A stretch of 64,000 nt of DNA from Mycobacterium syngnathidarum (GTDB taxonomy: Bacteria > Actinomycetota > Actinomycetes > Mycobacteriales > Mycobacteriaceae): NCBI RefSeq assembly GCF_001942625.1, contig NZ_MLCL01000029.1, forward strand, positions 316,165 through 380,164, given 5' to 3'. Position 1 is the first letter of the stretch. Each line of letters starts with the position of its first letter. Made by a program: the position numbers and the translations under genes. Positions 55,328 to 63,873 of the stretch are shown here, piece by piece. The notes below the pieces were generated by a model, which saw nothing but the letters and a program-made list of their open reading frames with translations, made no database searches and was not told the origin of the DNA.

Positions 55328-56017
55328 TCATCTGTTGTGGCCCGCCGGGGAGTTGATATCGACCTGGATGTGCGAAGCGGCCGGGTCAGGTTTCTGGCCG
55401 AGGGTATACAGGCCAAGACTGCCGAGAAAACCCGCACAATGCTCGATAAGCACTTCGGTCGATAGGTTTAGTTGTCCGTCTATCCAGCGACGGAGAATCT
55501 CGAACAGGCCCCCGACACCGTAGGTAGCGGCGAGATCTGCGACCTGAATCACCTCGCTGGGTATATCGAGATGCAGGCGGGCCTCTCTGAGGACGAGCTC
55601 CGCAAATTCGGACATCAGTTCGCTTCGCAGCTGCCGAAGCAGGGGTTCAGCGCCCGATTCGACAAACAATATGCGGGCCATGCTGGGATCGTTCTCGATC
55701 ATCTGAACCAGGGCCTTTATCGGAGCGTAAGCGAGTTCTTGAGGAGCAACGGTGTCATCCGGTATCGCCTTGGTGATCACGGCTTGGAAGGTGGTGGAGA
55801 TCTTGGTGAACATCGCACGCAGGAGCGCGTCTCTGTCGCGAAACTGCTGGTAGAAGTACCGGCTCGTCACTCCTGACTCCGTACACACAGCGGTCACGGT
55901 GCACGCGGCGGCTCCCTGCTTGCCCATGAGCGCGACCGCGGCGTCAATCAGCAGTGCGCGGCGCTGCGCATCGCGTTGAGTTGCGGACAGCCCGCCATAA
56001 ACACGTGCTGGACTCAT
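55328..56017 (-). CDS. TetR-family transcriptional regulator
   Basis: The 229-residue protein has the HTH QRRALLIDAAVALMGKQG, then CTVTAVCTESGVTSRYFYQQ and FRDRDALLRAM. The TSRYFYQQF form is common in mycobacterial TetR proteins near lipid genes. It is divergent from the PF10118 di-iron gene at 56091 (73-bp gap), probably its target. The C-terminus is helical. Confidence 0.9.
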   Translation of the reverse strand: MSPARVYGGLSATQRDAQRRALLIDAAVALMGKQGAAACTVTAVCTESGVTSRYFYQQFRDRDALLRAMFTKISTTFQAVITKAIPDDTVAPQELAYAPIKALVQMIENDPSMARILFVESGAEPLLRQLRSELMSEFAELVLREARLHLDIPSEVIQVADLAATYGVGGLFEILRRWIDGQLNLSTEVLIEHCAGFLGSLGLYTLGQKPDPAASHIQVDINSPAGHNR

Positions 56018-56090
56018 GCCCTACATTCTGGCAGTCTCATGTGACAAGGCCTAAAGTCAGATCACGCAACGGAGGAAGGACCCCGTCAAG

Positions 56091-56960
56091 ATGCCGGAAG
56101 ATCGAGCCTCGACCAAGAGCCGTGTATTGCCAAAACCCCGGCGCGTTCGTTTCCCCATGCCCACCTCCACGAAGCGGCGACACTTCGTGGATGGCGACCT
56201 GGTGATGAGCCATTTCATCTCGGTGCTTTCTGCGACCTTCCCGGAAGGGGAAGACTTCTTCATCCGCTCGGTCAAGTATTTCCAGAGTTCCATCGACGAT
56301 CCCCAATTGCTGACAGCGGTCAAGGGTTTCATCGGGCAAGAGGCCACACACCGACACCAGCATCGGCTCCTCAACGAACGGCTCCAGGCCATGGGTTATC
56401 CGACCGCGCGGATCGACCGCCACGTCGCACGCCTGATCAAGCGATTGGAGCGGCGCTTTTCGCCAGAAATGCGGCTGTCGATGACCTCTGCATTGGAGCA
56501 CTACACCGCGACGCTCGCTGAAATCATTCTCACCAGCGATGACGCGCAGAAGCTCATCGGACAGACAGAGGTTCGACCGATTCTGCTGTGGCATGCGTTC
56601 GAGGAGTCGGAGCACAAAGCCGTCGCCTTCGACGCCTATCGGCTGATTGGAGGCACCGAGCGCACCCGCGTACGGGGCATGCGGATCGCCTCTGCAATTC
56701 TGTTCGGCGAACTCATTCTGCAGACTGCGCTGTCGATGGCCTCTGACAAGGCCTCGTATAACCCGGTCACGTTGGTGCGTAGCCTACGTCGCTTCAGTCG
56801 CACCCCGATGTTCACCGCCGATGCGCTGCAGCGATTCCGTTCGTACAACCGCCCCGGCTTCCACCCTGATGATTGGGACAGCACCGCGGTCCTGGAGCGA
56901 TGGAGCAAGGAACTGTTCGACCAAGACGGCTCACAGAAGGTCATCGCTCAGCCGGGGTAG
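56091..56960 (+). CDS. PF10118-type predicted metal-dependent hydrolase (ferritin-like di-iron fold)
   Basis: The 289-residue helical protein shows a di-iron ligand pattern: Glu in FPEGEDFF (Glu52/54), Glu84-x2-His87 (QEATHRHQH), Glu136 (ALEHYTA) and Glu172-x2-His175 (HAFEESEHK). The family is annotated as predicted metal-dependent hydrolase, but the ligand spacing suits a di-iron oxygenase as well. The reaction is unknown. It is divergent from a TetR gene and followed by a strong bidirectional-type hairpin. Confidence 0.82.
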   Translation: MPEDRASTKSRVLPKPRRVRFPMPTSTKRRHFVDGDLVMSHFISVLSATFPEGEDFFIRSVKYFQSSIDDPQLLTAVKGFIGQEATHRHQHRLLNERLQAMGYPTARIDRHVARLIKRLERRFSPEMRLSMTSALEHYTATLAEIILTSDDAQKLIGQTEVRPILLWHAFEESEHKAVAFDAYRLIGGTERTRVRGMRIASAILFGELILQTALSMASDKASYNPVTLVRSLRRFSRTPMFTADALQRFRSYNRPGFHPDDWDSTAVLERWSKELFDQDGSQKVIAQPG

Positions 56961-56973
56961 CAAAAGTGCGTGA

Positions 56974-57015
56974 GGAGGGCGACGCAGAAAGACACTGTTT
57001 CTGCGTCGTTCCTCC
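56974..57015. terminator. Long perfect stem-loop between convergent genes
   Basis: CGACGCAGAAA (56980-56990) pairs perfectly with TTTCTGCGTCG (56998-57008) around the loop GACACTG. The stem is extended by GGAGG (56974-56978) with CCTCC (57011-57015) after a small internal loop. It lies 13 bp after the PF10118 gene and before the convergent TetR end, so it can serve both. On the minus strand it is followed by a short T-run. Confidence 0.75.
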
Positions 57016-57126
57016 AAACAATCGACAGCGCGCCTGTCGTCACGGATTGGATGCCCGGTGGCGGGTCAAGGCGACAGTCATACAGACAAGTGCAGTCGGC
57101 CTCGAAACTCACGGAAAGGTTAAGCC

Positions 57127-57768
57127 TCAGCCGCTGACGACGTAGCGTTGAGCCAAGGTTTCAGCCAGTCGGCTCGTGTGCGCGACCACTTCCTTTTCGG
57201 TCACCGCGAGCAAACCGGAGTGCCAGGCCGTGATGACTTCGACGAACCCCCCCACCGCAACCAAAGTGTCCATACGAAGGGCCGTCTCGTCGGCGTCTTC
57301 TCTGAGATGTGGCCGGCTTGCCTCGACGACCAACTGCGTTGCCTCCTGCAGCGCCACAGCGCGGCGATCTTGCAGCGGTGAGCTACCTACATGCTGAGCG
57401 AGGAGGATGTGCGCCCGGCCAGGATCGCGTGCGATCCGGTCGACCACGATGGCGATCGCCGCGGTGATGGTTTCGATCGGCGGCCGATCCACACGCTCGT
57501 CGAAGAGCGCGGAAACCTCGCCGAGCATGTCATTGCGAACGCCATCCCACGCTGCGACGAGAAGATCCTCGCGCGTCTTGAAGTCCTCGTAGAAGTATCG
57601 ATCGTTGAGCCCTGTCCGGGCGCACACGCCGCGCATAGTCACTGCGGCCCAACCGCTCTCACTCCAAATCTCGGTCGCAGCCTCGATCAATTGCTGCCGT
57701 CGCTCTGCTCGACGCTCAGCACCGGTCCGACCACCCCAGCGCGTGTTTCTCGACCGCACATCAAACAT
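57127..57768 (-). CDS. TetR-family transcriptional regulator
   Basis: The 213-residue protein has the HTH RRQQLIEAATEIWSESGW, then VTMRGVCARTGLNDRYFYED and FKTREDLLVAAW. The C-terminus is helical. It is divergent from the SDR/di-iron/BVMO/esterase operon and is its likely repressor. Two related ACCA-TGGTGGC boxes lie in the 120-bp gap. Confidence 0.9.
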   Translation of the reverse strand: MFDVRSRNTRWGGRTGAERRAERRQQLIEAATEIWSESGWAAVTMRGVCARTGLNDRYFYEDFKTREDLLVAAWDGVRNDMLGEVSALFDERVDRPPIETITAAIAIVVDRIARDPGRAHILLAQHVGSSPLQDRRAVALQEATQLVVEASRPHLREDADETALRMDTLVAVGGFVEVITAWHSGLLAVTEKEVVAHTSRLAETLAQRYVVSG

Positions 57769-57791
57769 CTTGACAAAACGTCGGGCTCACG

Positions 57792-57824
57792 ACCAAACTG
57801 GTGGCATGCGACACCAATGGTGGC
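57792..57824 (+). promoter_or_regulatory. Tandem ACCA-N-TGGTGGC boxes, candidate TetR operator
   Basis: ACCA-AAC-TGGTGGC (57792-57805) and ACCA-A-TGGTGGC (57813-57824) start 21 bp apart, two helical turns. Each core is an inverted repeat. They lie between the TetR start and the SDR start. Binding is inferred from position and symmetry. Confidence 0.45.
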
Positions 57825-57888
57825 TGATGCCCCCAAATCAATGGTCTCCCGCACCGGAAATCAGTGTCGCGATCCGAAAGGCAAGCAG

Positions 57889-58755
57889 ATGAGGTTCTTG
57901 CCGTTCGGTAGTTCACCAGGTAGAACCCACCGCGCCCACGCAGTAGTCACAGGCGCAGGGAGCGGTATCGGCCGCGCGTTCGCCGTTGAGCTTGCACGCC
58001 GAGGTGGACGTGTTGTGTGTGCGGACAAAGACCCCATCACTGCGAAAGAGTCGGCCGAGTTGGTGAGGCAGGCCGGCGGCGAGGGTTTCGACGTCGTATG
58101 CGACGTCACCGACCTTGAGCAGGTCCGTAACCTCGCTGATGCCAGTGAAGACTGGTTTGGCAAGGCGGCGAGCCTGGTGATCAACAACGCCGGAATCGGT
58201 GCGGGCGGCAATCGCATCGGCGCTACGTCGGTCGAGGACTGGAACGCTGCGATTTCTGTCAACCTTTGGGGTGTTATCTACGGGTGCGAGACTTTCGTTC
58301 CCCGGCTCCGGAGCAACGGCCGTGGCGGAGTGATCAATGTGGCGTCCGCCGCGAGTTTCGGCTCGGCGCCCCGAATGGGGGCATACAACGTGAGTAAGGC
58401 CGGAGTGCTCGCTCTGTCCGAGACCTTGGCGGCCGAACTGAGCGGTACTAACGTCAATGTCACAGTGCTTTGCCCCACCTTCGTCAAGACGAACATCGCC
58501 AAAAATCCTCAGATTGAGGAGTCGGCGGCGAAACTCGCGACCAACCTGATGAGGTGGACCGGCATTTCGCCGGATCAAGTGGCTCGAACGACCTTGAACG
58601 CGCACGATCGCGGACAAATCTATGTAGTGCCCCAACTGGACGCGAAAATTTTGTGGCAACTGAAAAGAGCTTTACCCGGTCAGTTTACGCGGGCGTTGGG
58701 GCTGGTGGAGCGCGTGGCCTCATGGAACGATCCAGCCGAACAGAGGGAGCAGTGA
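57889..58755 (+). CDS. Short-chain dehydrogenase/reductase (SDR)
   Basis: The 288-residue classical SDR has the cofactor motif VVTGAGSGIGRAFAVELA, CADKDP (Asp/Lys after strand 2), NNAGIGAGG, the catalytic Ser in NVASAASFGSA and YNVSK (Tyr-x3-Lys). It would interconvert an alcohol and a ketone. ATG 57889 follows AAAGG; the open frame runs further upstream through the divergent TetR region and is not coding there. It starts a four-to-five gene operon ending in an esterase. Confidence 0.92.
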   Translation: MRFLPFGSSPGRTHRAHAVVTGAGSGIGRAFAVELARRGGRVVCADKDPITAKESAELVRQAGGEGFDVVCDVTDLEQVRNLADASEDWFGKAASLVINNAGIGAGGNRIGATSVEDWNAAISVNLWGVIYGCETFVPRLRSNGRGGVINVASAASFGSAPRMGAYNVSKAGVLALSETLAAELSGTNVNVTVLCPTFVKTNIAKNPQIEESAAKLATNLMRWTGISPDQVARTTLNAHDRGQIYVVPQLDAKILWQLKRALPGQFTRALGLVERVASWNDPAEQREQ

Positions 58756-58756
58756 A

Positions 58757-59680
58757 ATGGCGTTCGCATATAGCGACATGCTCGAGACGATCAAGAACAA
58801 GCAATGGGCTCTCGCCGATATCGATTGGGGCGCCCCTGGTGCGGAGTTGATCACCGACGAACAGCGTCCCAAACTCAAGCAATTCATGTCCGACGTGGTG
58901 TGGATTGAGCATGTCGGAGCGCGCGCCTTTGCTGCGATGGCCCCGAAGGCGCCCTTCGAAGCGCTCGGAGACATTTACCGTTACTTTCACGCCGAGGAGC
59001 AGCGTCACGCCAACGCCGAACTTGCTCTGATGCGTCGCTGGGGCATGATCGAGGAAGGCGAAAAGCCTGTACCGAATAAGAACATCCGTCTCGTGATCGA
59101 GTGGCTAGATCGGTACGCTGAGGCTCTTCCTCTGACTGTCATCGGCGCCGCGATTCCCGCACTGGAGACCGCGCTGGACGGGGCCCTGCTGAAATTTCTC
59201 CTTGATGAGGTCGACGACCCAATTTGCGGGGAAGTATTCAATAAGGTCAACAGCGACGAATCGCGGCACCTTGCAGTAGGTTTTCAAGTCCTGAATGACC
59301 TCGGCGCCAGTCCCATGCGAATCCATGCAATCCAAACGGTCGGCGCTGTGATGGACCCCCGTATTCTCACTGGCGCGTTGCTGTATATACCGCTTCTCAC
59401 GCGCATGTTGATGAATCTCAACGCGATGGGGCTATCCGAAGAGAAGCTGTACAACGCGGTGACGCGATATGGCAATGTCGGGGACCGCAGTGAGCACACG
59501 CGGAGGGTGCCTGGATATCACATCTTGAAGGCCCACATGTCCTCCTCGATCAAGCGGTCCCAACCCCTTCACTTCGTTTCCCAGCGCTTAGGCAATGCGA
59601 TCGACATCTTCCCCGTGCAAGTACTCGGGCGACCGCCTTCATGGACGGATGAACTGACCTATGAACCGGTCGCTAAATGA
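58757..59680 (+). CDS. Ferritin-like di-iron protein, possible oxygenase
   Basis: The 307-residue helical protein has a complete carboxylate-bridged di-iron set: Glu51 (WIEHVGA), Glu81-x2-His84 (AEEQRHAN), Glu137 (ALETALDG) and Glu168-x2-His171 (SDESRHLA). Half-spacings of 30 and 31 residues match R2-type/ferritin-like oxygenases. It is the second gene after the SDR (one base between) and overlaps the first BVMO gene (ATGA). An oxygenase or desaturase feeding the pathway is plausible; the substrate is unknown. AurF-like N-oxygenase activity is another possibility. Confidence 0.82.
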   Translation: MAFAYSDMLETIKNKQWALADIDWGAPGAELITDEQRPKLKQFMSDVVWIEHVGARAFAAMAPKAPFEALGDIYRYFHAEEQRHANAELALMRRWGMIEEGEKPVPNKNIRLVIEWLDRYAEALPLTVIGAAIPALETALDGALLKFLLDEVDDPICGEVFNKVNSDESRHLAVGFQVLNDLGASPMRIHAIQTVGAVMDPRILTGALLYIPLLTRMLMNLNAMGLSEEKLYNAVTRYGNVGDRSEHTRRVPGYHILKAHMSSSIKRSQPLHFVSQRLGNAIDIFPVQVLGRPPSWTDELTYEPVAK

Positions 59681-61176
59681 CGGACACGGTAACGACTTTG
59701 ATCGTCGGCGCCGGCTTCGCGGGTATCGGTACGGCGATGAGAATGCTTCAAGCGGGCGTTAACGACTTTGTCATCTTGGAGCGATCACATCGCGTCGGGG
59801 GCACCTGGCGTGACAACACTTACCCCGGCGCCGCCTGCGACATTCCGTCATTGCTGTACTCCTACTCGTTCGAGCCGAACCCAGGCTGGACTCGCGCATA
59901 CTCGGGGAGCGCAGAGATCCTCGCCTATATCGACGCGATTGTCGCGAAATACGATCTTGGGAGGTTCATTCATTTCGGTGCGGACGTGAGTGCACTGGAA
60001 TTCGACGAGGATGCCGGAGAGTGGGTTGTCGACACGACCGGCGGCAGGCGGTATCGGGGCCGTTCAGTCGTGATGGCTAGCGGACCACTTGCTGACGCCA
60101 GTTTCCCGGATATTCGTGGCATCGAGTCGTACGAGGGGAAAAAGATTCACAGTGCTCGGTGGGACCACTCCTATGACATGAGCGGTAAGAGGGTGGCGGT
60201 TATCGGGACCGGGGCGAGCGCTGTGCAGATCGTTCCCGAATTGGTCCAGTTGGCGGCGTCGGTCAAGGTGTTTCAGAGGACGCCCGGCTGGGTCCTACCG
60301 AGGGTGAATTTCCGGCATCCGGCCTGGGCGCGTTCGACTTTCAAGCGCATGCCGGCAACCGAACAGGCCCTACGAGGTGCGTGGTTTTGGGCGCATGAGG
60401 TCATGGCCGTGGGCATGGTTTGGGATACCGCTGCCACATCTGTCATCCAAGCGGCCGCGAAGGCGAATCTGCGTCGGCAGGTGAAGGATACCTGGTTGAG
60501 ACGTCAGCTAACACCGCAGTTCAGACCTGGGTGCAAACGCATGCTTATGACTAACGACTATTACCCTGCTCTCCAGGCCGATAACTGCAAACTCGTCAGC
60601 TGGCCGATCGCCACACTGGCTCCGAACGGAATTCGAACCGCCGACGGCATCGAGCATGAGGTGGACTGCATAGTATTCGCGACAGGCTTCGATGTGTGTA
60701 AACGCGGTACGCCATTTCCGATCCTGGGGCGCGACGGGCGAAAACTCGAAGACGCGTGGTCTGAGGGGAGATTTGCCTACAAGAGCGTGAGTGTGGCCGG
60801 GTATCCGAATTTGTTCTTCACTTTCGGGCCTAATTCCGGTCCTGGCCACAACTCCGCTCTTCTATATATGGAGGCGGCAATCGATTACATCGTAAAAGCG
60901 ATCGAGCTCTTGCGCGACCAAGGTAACGGAGTCCATACCCTGGATGTGAAAGAGAATAGCCAAAACGCGTACCACTCCAATATTCAGCGGCGGTTACGAC
61001 GCACGACATGGAACTCGGGTTGCAGCAGCTGGTATTTAACAGAGGATGGCTATAACGGCACGATGTATCCGGGCTTTGCGACTCAGTTCACCAGGGAACT
61101 GTCCCGTCTGGATATGCGGGATTACGATATCACTCGGCGTGACGATGCTGACCTGAAGTTGACACAAACACGCTGA
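59677..61176 (+). CDS. Flavin monooxygenase, Baeyer-Villiger type
   Basis: The 499-residue protein has the FAD motif IVGAGFAGIGTA, GGTWRDNTYPGAACDIPS, the BVMO-type fingerprint YEGKKIHSARW (first Phe replaced by Tyr), and the NADPH motif AVIGTGASAVQIVPEL. C-terminal FTFGPNSGPGHNS is typical of the family. BVMOs convert ketones to esters or lactones. Its start overlaps the di-iron gene. The relative MymA-type enzymes of mycobacteria share this layout. Confidence 0.92.
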   Translation: MTDTVTTLIVGAGFAGIGTAMRMLQAGVNDFVILERSHRVGGTWRDNTYPGAACDIPSLLYSYSFEPNPGWTRAYSGSAEILAYIDAIVAKYDLGRFIHFGADVSALEFDEDAGEWVVDTTGGRRYRGRSVVMASGPLADASFPDIRGIESYEGKKIHSARWDHSYDMSGKRVAVIGTGASAVQIVPELVQLAASVKVFQRTPGWVLPRVNFRHPAWARSTFKRMPATEQALRGAWFWAHEVMAVGMVWDTAATSVIQAAAKANLRRQVKDTWLRRQLTPQFRPGCKRMLMTNDYYPALQADNCKLVSWPIATLAPNGIRTADGIEHEVDCIVFATGFDVCKRGTPFPILGRDGRKLEDAWSEGRFAYKSVSVAGYPNLFFTFGPNSGPGHNSALLYMEAAIDYIVKAIELLRDQGNGVHTLDVKENSQNAYHSNIQRRLRRTTWNSGCSSWYLTEDGYNGTMYPGFATQFTRELSRLDMRDYDITRRDDADLKLTQTR

Positions 61177-61223
61177 ACTGCAGCAGCGGATAGGGTAAAC
61201 ATCAAAGCGCACGTGAGGAAGTA

Positions 61224-62741
61224 ATGGGTTCTGAGTCTGGGCAGCACTACGAAATTGTAATAGTCGGAGCCGGGTTTTCTGGGATTGGTACAGCGATCAG
61301 CCTGTTGAAGGCCGGATTTGCGGACTTTCTTATAGTCGATGACGCCGATGGCGTCGGCGGTACATGGCACTGGAATACGTATCCGGGAATAGCGGTCGAT
61401 ATTCCGTCCTATAGTTACCAGTTCTCTTATGAGATGCGAACATCCTGGTCACGTACTTACGCTCACGGGGATGAGTTGAAGGCTTATGCAGAGCGGTGTG
61501 TAGAAAAATACGGACTCCAAAATTACATCCGGTTCAACACGACTGTGGACGAAGCCTGTTTCGACGAAGGCGCCGCACTATGGCGGCTGAGCTGCTCCTC
61601 TGGTCAGAATCTGACCGCGCGTTTTGTGATAAATTGCTCTGGCGTTCTCAGTCGGCCGAAGTGGCCTGATATTCCAGGAGTGCGCGACTTCGCCGGCGTG
61701 ACGCTGCATACGGCCAGATGGGACCATACGAAAGATCTCACCGGTAAGCGGGTGGCGGTGATCGGGACTGGGGCATCTGCGGTGCAGCTGATTCCCGAAG
61801 TCGCGAAGATCGCATCAAGTCTGACGGTCTTCCAGCGAACGCCGATTTACTGCTTGCCGAAGCCGGATTTCTCCATACCGAGCTGGGCCGCGACAGTGAT
61901 GCGGTTGGTGCCAGGGGCACAACTGATGACGCGCACTGCGAGTCAGGCGTTCGTCGAGTTCACATTTCCCATCGCAGCTCATTTTCACTCGTTGATCCCT
62001 GTGTCGGACCTCATGGAAGAGGCGGCGAAACGCTATATGCGTCGGGCGGTCGACGATCCGGTGACTCGAGACCAACTCATTCCTCGCTATTCGTTGGGTT
62101 GTAAGCGACCGAGTTTCCACAATTCCTATCTCGCAACGTACAACCGTCGCAATGTTTCGCTCGAGACCAGCGGCATCACCCATGTCGACCATGCCTCGGT
62201 TCACACTGAAGATGGCAAGAGTTATCCGATCGATGTCATGGTCTTGGCCACCGGGTTCAAAGTGATGGAGTCGGGCAATATGCCGACTTATGTGCTGAAG
62301 GGACGCGGTGGAGTGGAGCAGTCTGCCTGGTGGGATGAGCACCGCCTCCAAGCCTTCGAGGGTGTGAGCGTCCCAGGGTTCCCGAATCACTTCAATATCT
62401 TCGGTCCCTATGGTTACAACGGCTCCTCGTACTTCACACTCATCGAGGCGCAAAGTCGGCATATCGTCCGCTGTCTTCGTCGTGCGCGCACGCTGAAGGC
62501 TGATTACGTAGAGGTCAGACAGCAGGCGAACGATCGCTACTTCGGTGACATGGTTAGCCGCCGACATCGACAGGTTTTCTGGCAGCCGAGCTGTTCCAAT
62601 GCCAACAGTTACTATTTCGACAAACACGGCGATGTTCCGTTGCGTCCGTCAACTACCCTGGAGACTTACTGGCGTAGCCGCACCTTCCGGCTCTCCGATT
62701 ACCGATTTGAACGTCGCGCAGAATCCGTTGGCGCACGGTGA
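61224..62741 (+). CDS. Flavin monooxygenase, Baeyer-Villiger type (second copy)
   Basis: The 505-residue protein has IVGAGFSGIGTAISLL (FAD), GGTWHWNTYPGIAVDIPS, the canonical BVMO fingerprint FAGVTLHTARW, and AVIGTGASAVQLIPEV (NADPH). It is a paralogue of the upstream monooxygenase. Codon usage in the first part is noticeably AT-richer than in the dcw genes, suggesting transfer. The stop overlaps the esterase start (GTGA), so ester produced by this enzyme could pass to the esterase. Confidence 0.93.
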   Translation: MGSESGQHYEIVIVGAGFSGIGTAISLLKAGFADFLIVDDADGVGGTWHWNTYPGIAVDIPSYSYQFSYEMRTSWSRTYAHGDELKAYAERCVEKYGLQNYIRFNTTVDEACFDEGAALWRLSCSSGQNLTARFVINCSGVLSRPKWPDIPGVRDFAGVTLHTARWDHTKDLTGKRVAVIGTGASAVQLIPEVAKIASSLTVFQRTPIYCLPKPDFSIPSWAATVMRLVPGAQLMTRTASQAFVEFTFPIAAHFHSLIPVSDLMEEAAKRYMRRAVDDPVTRDQLIPRYSLGCKRPSFHNSYLATYNRRNVSLETSGITHVDHASVHTEDGKSYPIDVMVLATGFKVMESGNMPTYVLKGRGGVEQSAWWDEHRLQAFEGVSVPGFPNHFNIFGPYGYNGSSYFTLIEAQSRHIVRCLRRARTLKADYVEVRQQANDRYFGDMVSRRHRQVFWQPSCSNANSYYFDKHGDVPLRPSTTLETYWRSRTFRLSDYRFERRAESVGAR

Positions 62742-63703
62742 CCAACACTGATGCGGCGGACCGGCGCCCCAGTCTTGCAAGTCATTTCGTGGCAATGACT
62801 TCGCGAAACACACTGCGTCCGCTGTCGCAACTCATCCCGTCGAGCGCCCACGGCCTCGCGGTGATGGATCGCGTACTCCGGATGGCGCTTGTGGGATCGC
62901 GGCCCCGCCGAAGCGTGGCGGTTCGCACAATAGATACCGAGTTCGCCGGGAATCAGATACGCGGGGATTGGATCACTTCTCCTGCAGTCGATCCACACGC
63001 GGTTCCGTTGCTCTACATTCATGGCGGCGCCTACTCCATGTGCTCACCGGCTACCCACCGCGGCCTGCTCGGTGAACTTGCCTCCGCGAGCGGTCGGCCC
63101 ATCTTTGCGGTGAGGTATCGGCTAGCTCCACGCTATCCCTTTCCCGCTGCCGCCGACGATGCACTGAACGCATACCGCTGGCTCGTCACAGGGCAGCCTT
63201 CGGCTTCCGGCGAACGCGGTGTTGCGGTGGCCGGGGACTCGGCGGGCGGCCAGCTCACGATGGCCACCGCCCTTGGCGCACGTAGTGACGGACTGCCGCT
63301 GCCGGATTCGATGCTTCTCATGTCTCCGGTCCTGGATCTGACATGTGAACTCGCGAGGGCACGCGAACTTCGCCGCCGTGATCCTTTCGCCTCTGCTCGG
63401 TCCGCGGCCCGCGCTCTTGACCTGTACGTGGCTGGTGCAGATCACCGCAATGAGCGAATCAGCGTGCTCGACGCAGACCTCAGGTCCATGCCACCGATCC
63501 TGATTCAGGTAGGCGGAAGAGAAATGTTGATCGATGACTCGAGGCATCTTGCCGACCGCCTCCGATCGGCCGGATCAAGCGTTGAGATACAGGTGTACCG
63601 GGGACAGATCCACGTGTTCCAAGCCATGTTCCGAATCCTGCCCGAGGCTCGTGAGGCGATCCACCGCGCTGGAAACTTCCTGAAAGCTTCGGCCCACCGG
63701 TGA
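62738..63703 (+). CDS. HSL-family esterase (LipR-like alpha/beta hydrolase)
   Basis: The 321-residue protein has the oxyanion motif YIHGGAYSM, YRLAPRYPFPAA, and the nucleophile elbow VAGDSAGGQL with Ser168, typical of hormone-sensitive-lipase-like esterases. The triad Asp/His are likely in EMLIDDS and GQIHVFQ. It should hydrolyse the ester produced by the BVMOs. The GTG start overlaps the preceding stop. Confidence 0.92.
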   Translation: MTNTDAADRRPSLASHFVAMTSRNTLRPLSQLIPSSAHGLAVMDRVLRMALVGSRPRRSVAVRTIDTEFAGNQIRGDWITSPAVDPHAVPLLYIHGGAYSMCSPATHRGLLGELASASGRPIFAVRYRLAPRYPFPAAADDALNAYRWLVTGQPSASGERGVAVAGDSAGGQLTMATALGARSDGLPLPDSMLLMSPVLDLTCELARARELRRRDPFASARSAARALDLYVAGADHRNERISVLDADLRSMPPILIQVGGREMLIDDSRHLADRLRSAGSSVEIQVYRGQIHVFQAMFRILPEAREAIHRAGNFLKASAHR

Positions 63704-63716
63704 AAGTGTTGGGACC

Positions 63717-63873
63717 GTGGATGCTCCACTGCCACCGCGCCATCAACTGCTTCTTAGCTGTCTCATGACAGGCGGCTTTGCGAGGGATCCTCGAGGACAC
63801 GATCCGTCGATAGTGATCATCGGGGCCGGCGTCGCGGGTATCGCCATGGCCCATCAGCTGAAGAGGGACGGAT
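63717..63873 (+). pseudogene. Third flavin monooxygenase, cut by an IS element
   Basis: Only about 52 codons remain. GTG 63717 or ATG 63765 starts a frame with PSIVIIGAGVAGIAMAHQL, the FAD-binding GxGxxG of a flavin monooxygenase. At 63874 the terminal repeat of an IS3-family element begins, and the following codons are IS sequence. The rest of the gene may lie beyond the IS, outside the window. Confidence 0.8.

Noticed and set aside
57774..57790. TTGACA near 57769 as a promoter for the SDR operon
   Set aside because: No acceptable -10 lies 16-18 bp downstream, so it was not annotated as a promoter.
57391..57888. N-terminal extension of the SDR frame
   Set aside because: It is antisense to the TetR gene. 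The SDR domain and its RBS place the start at 57889.
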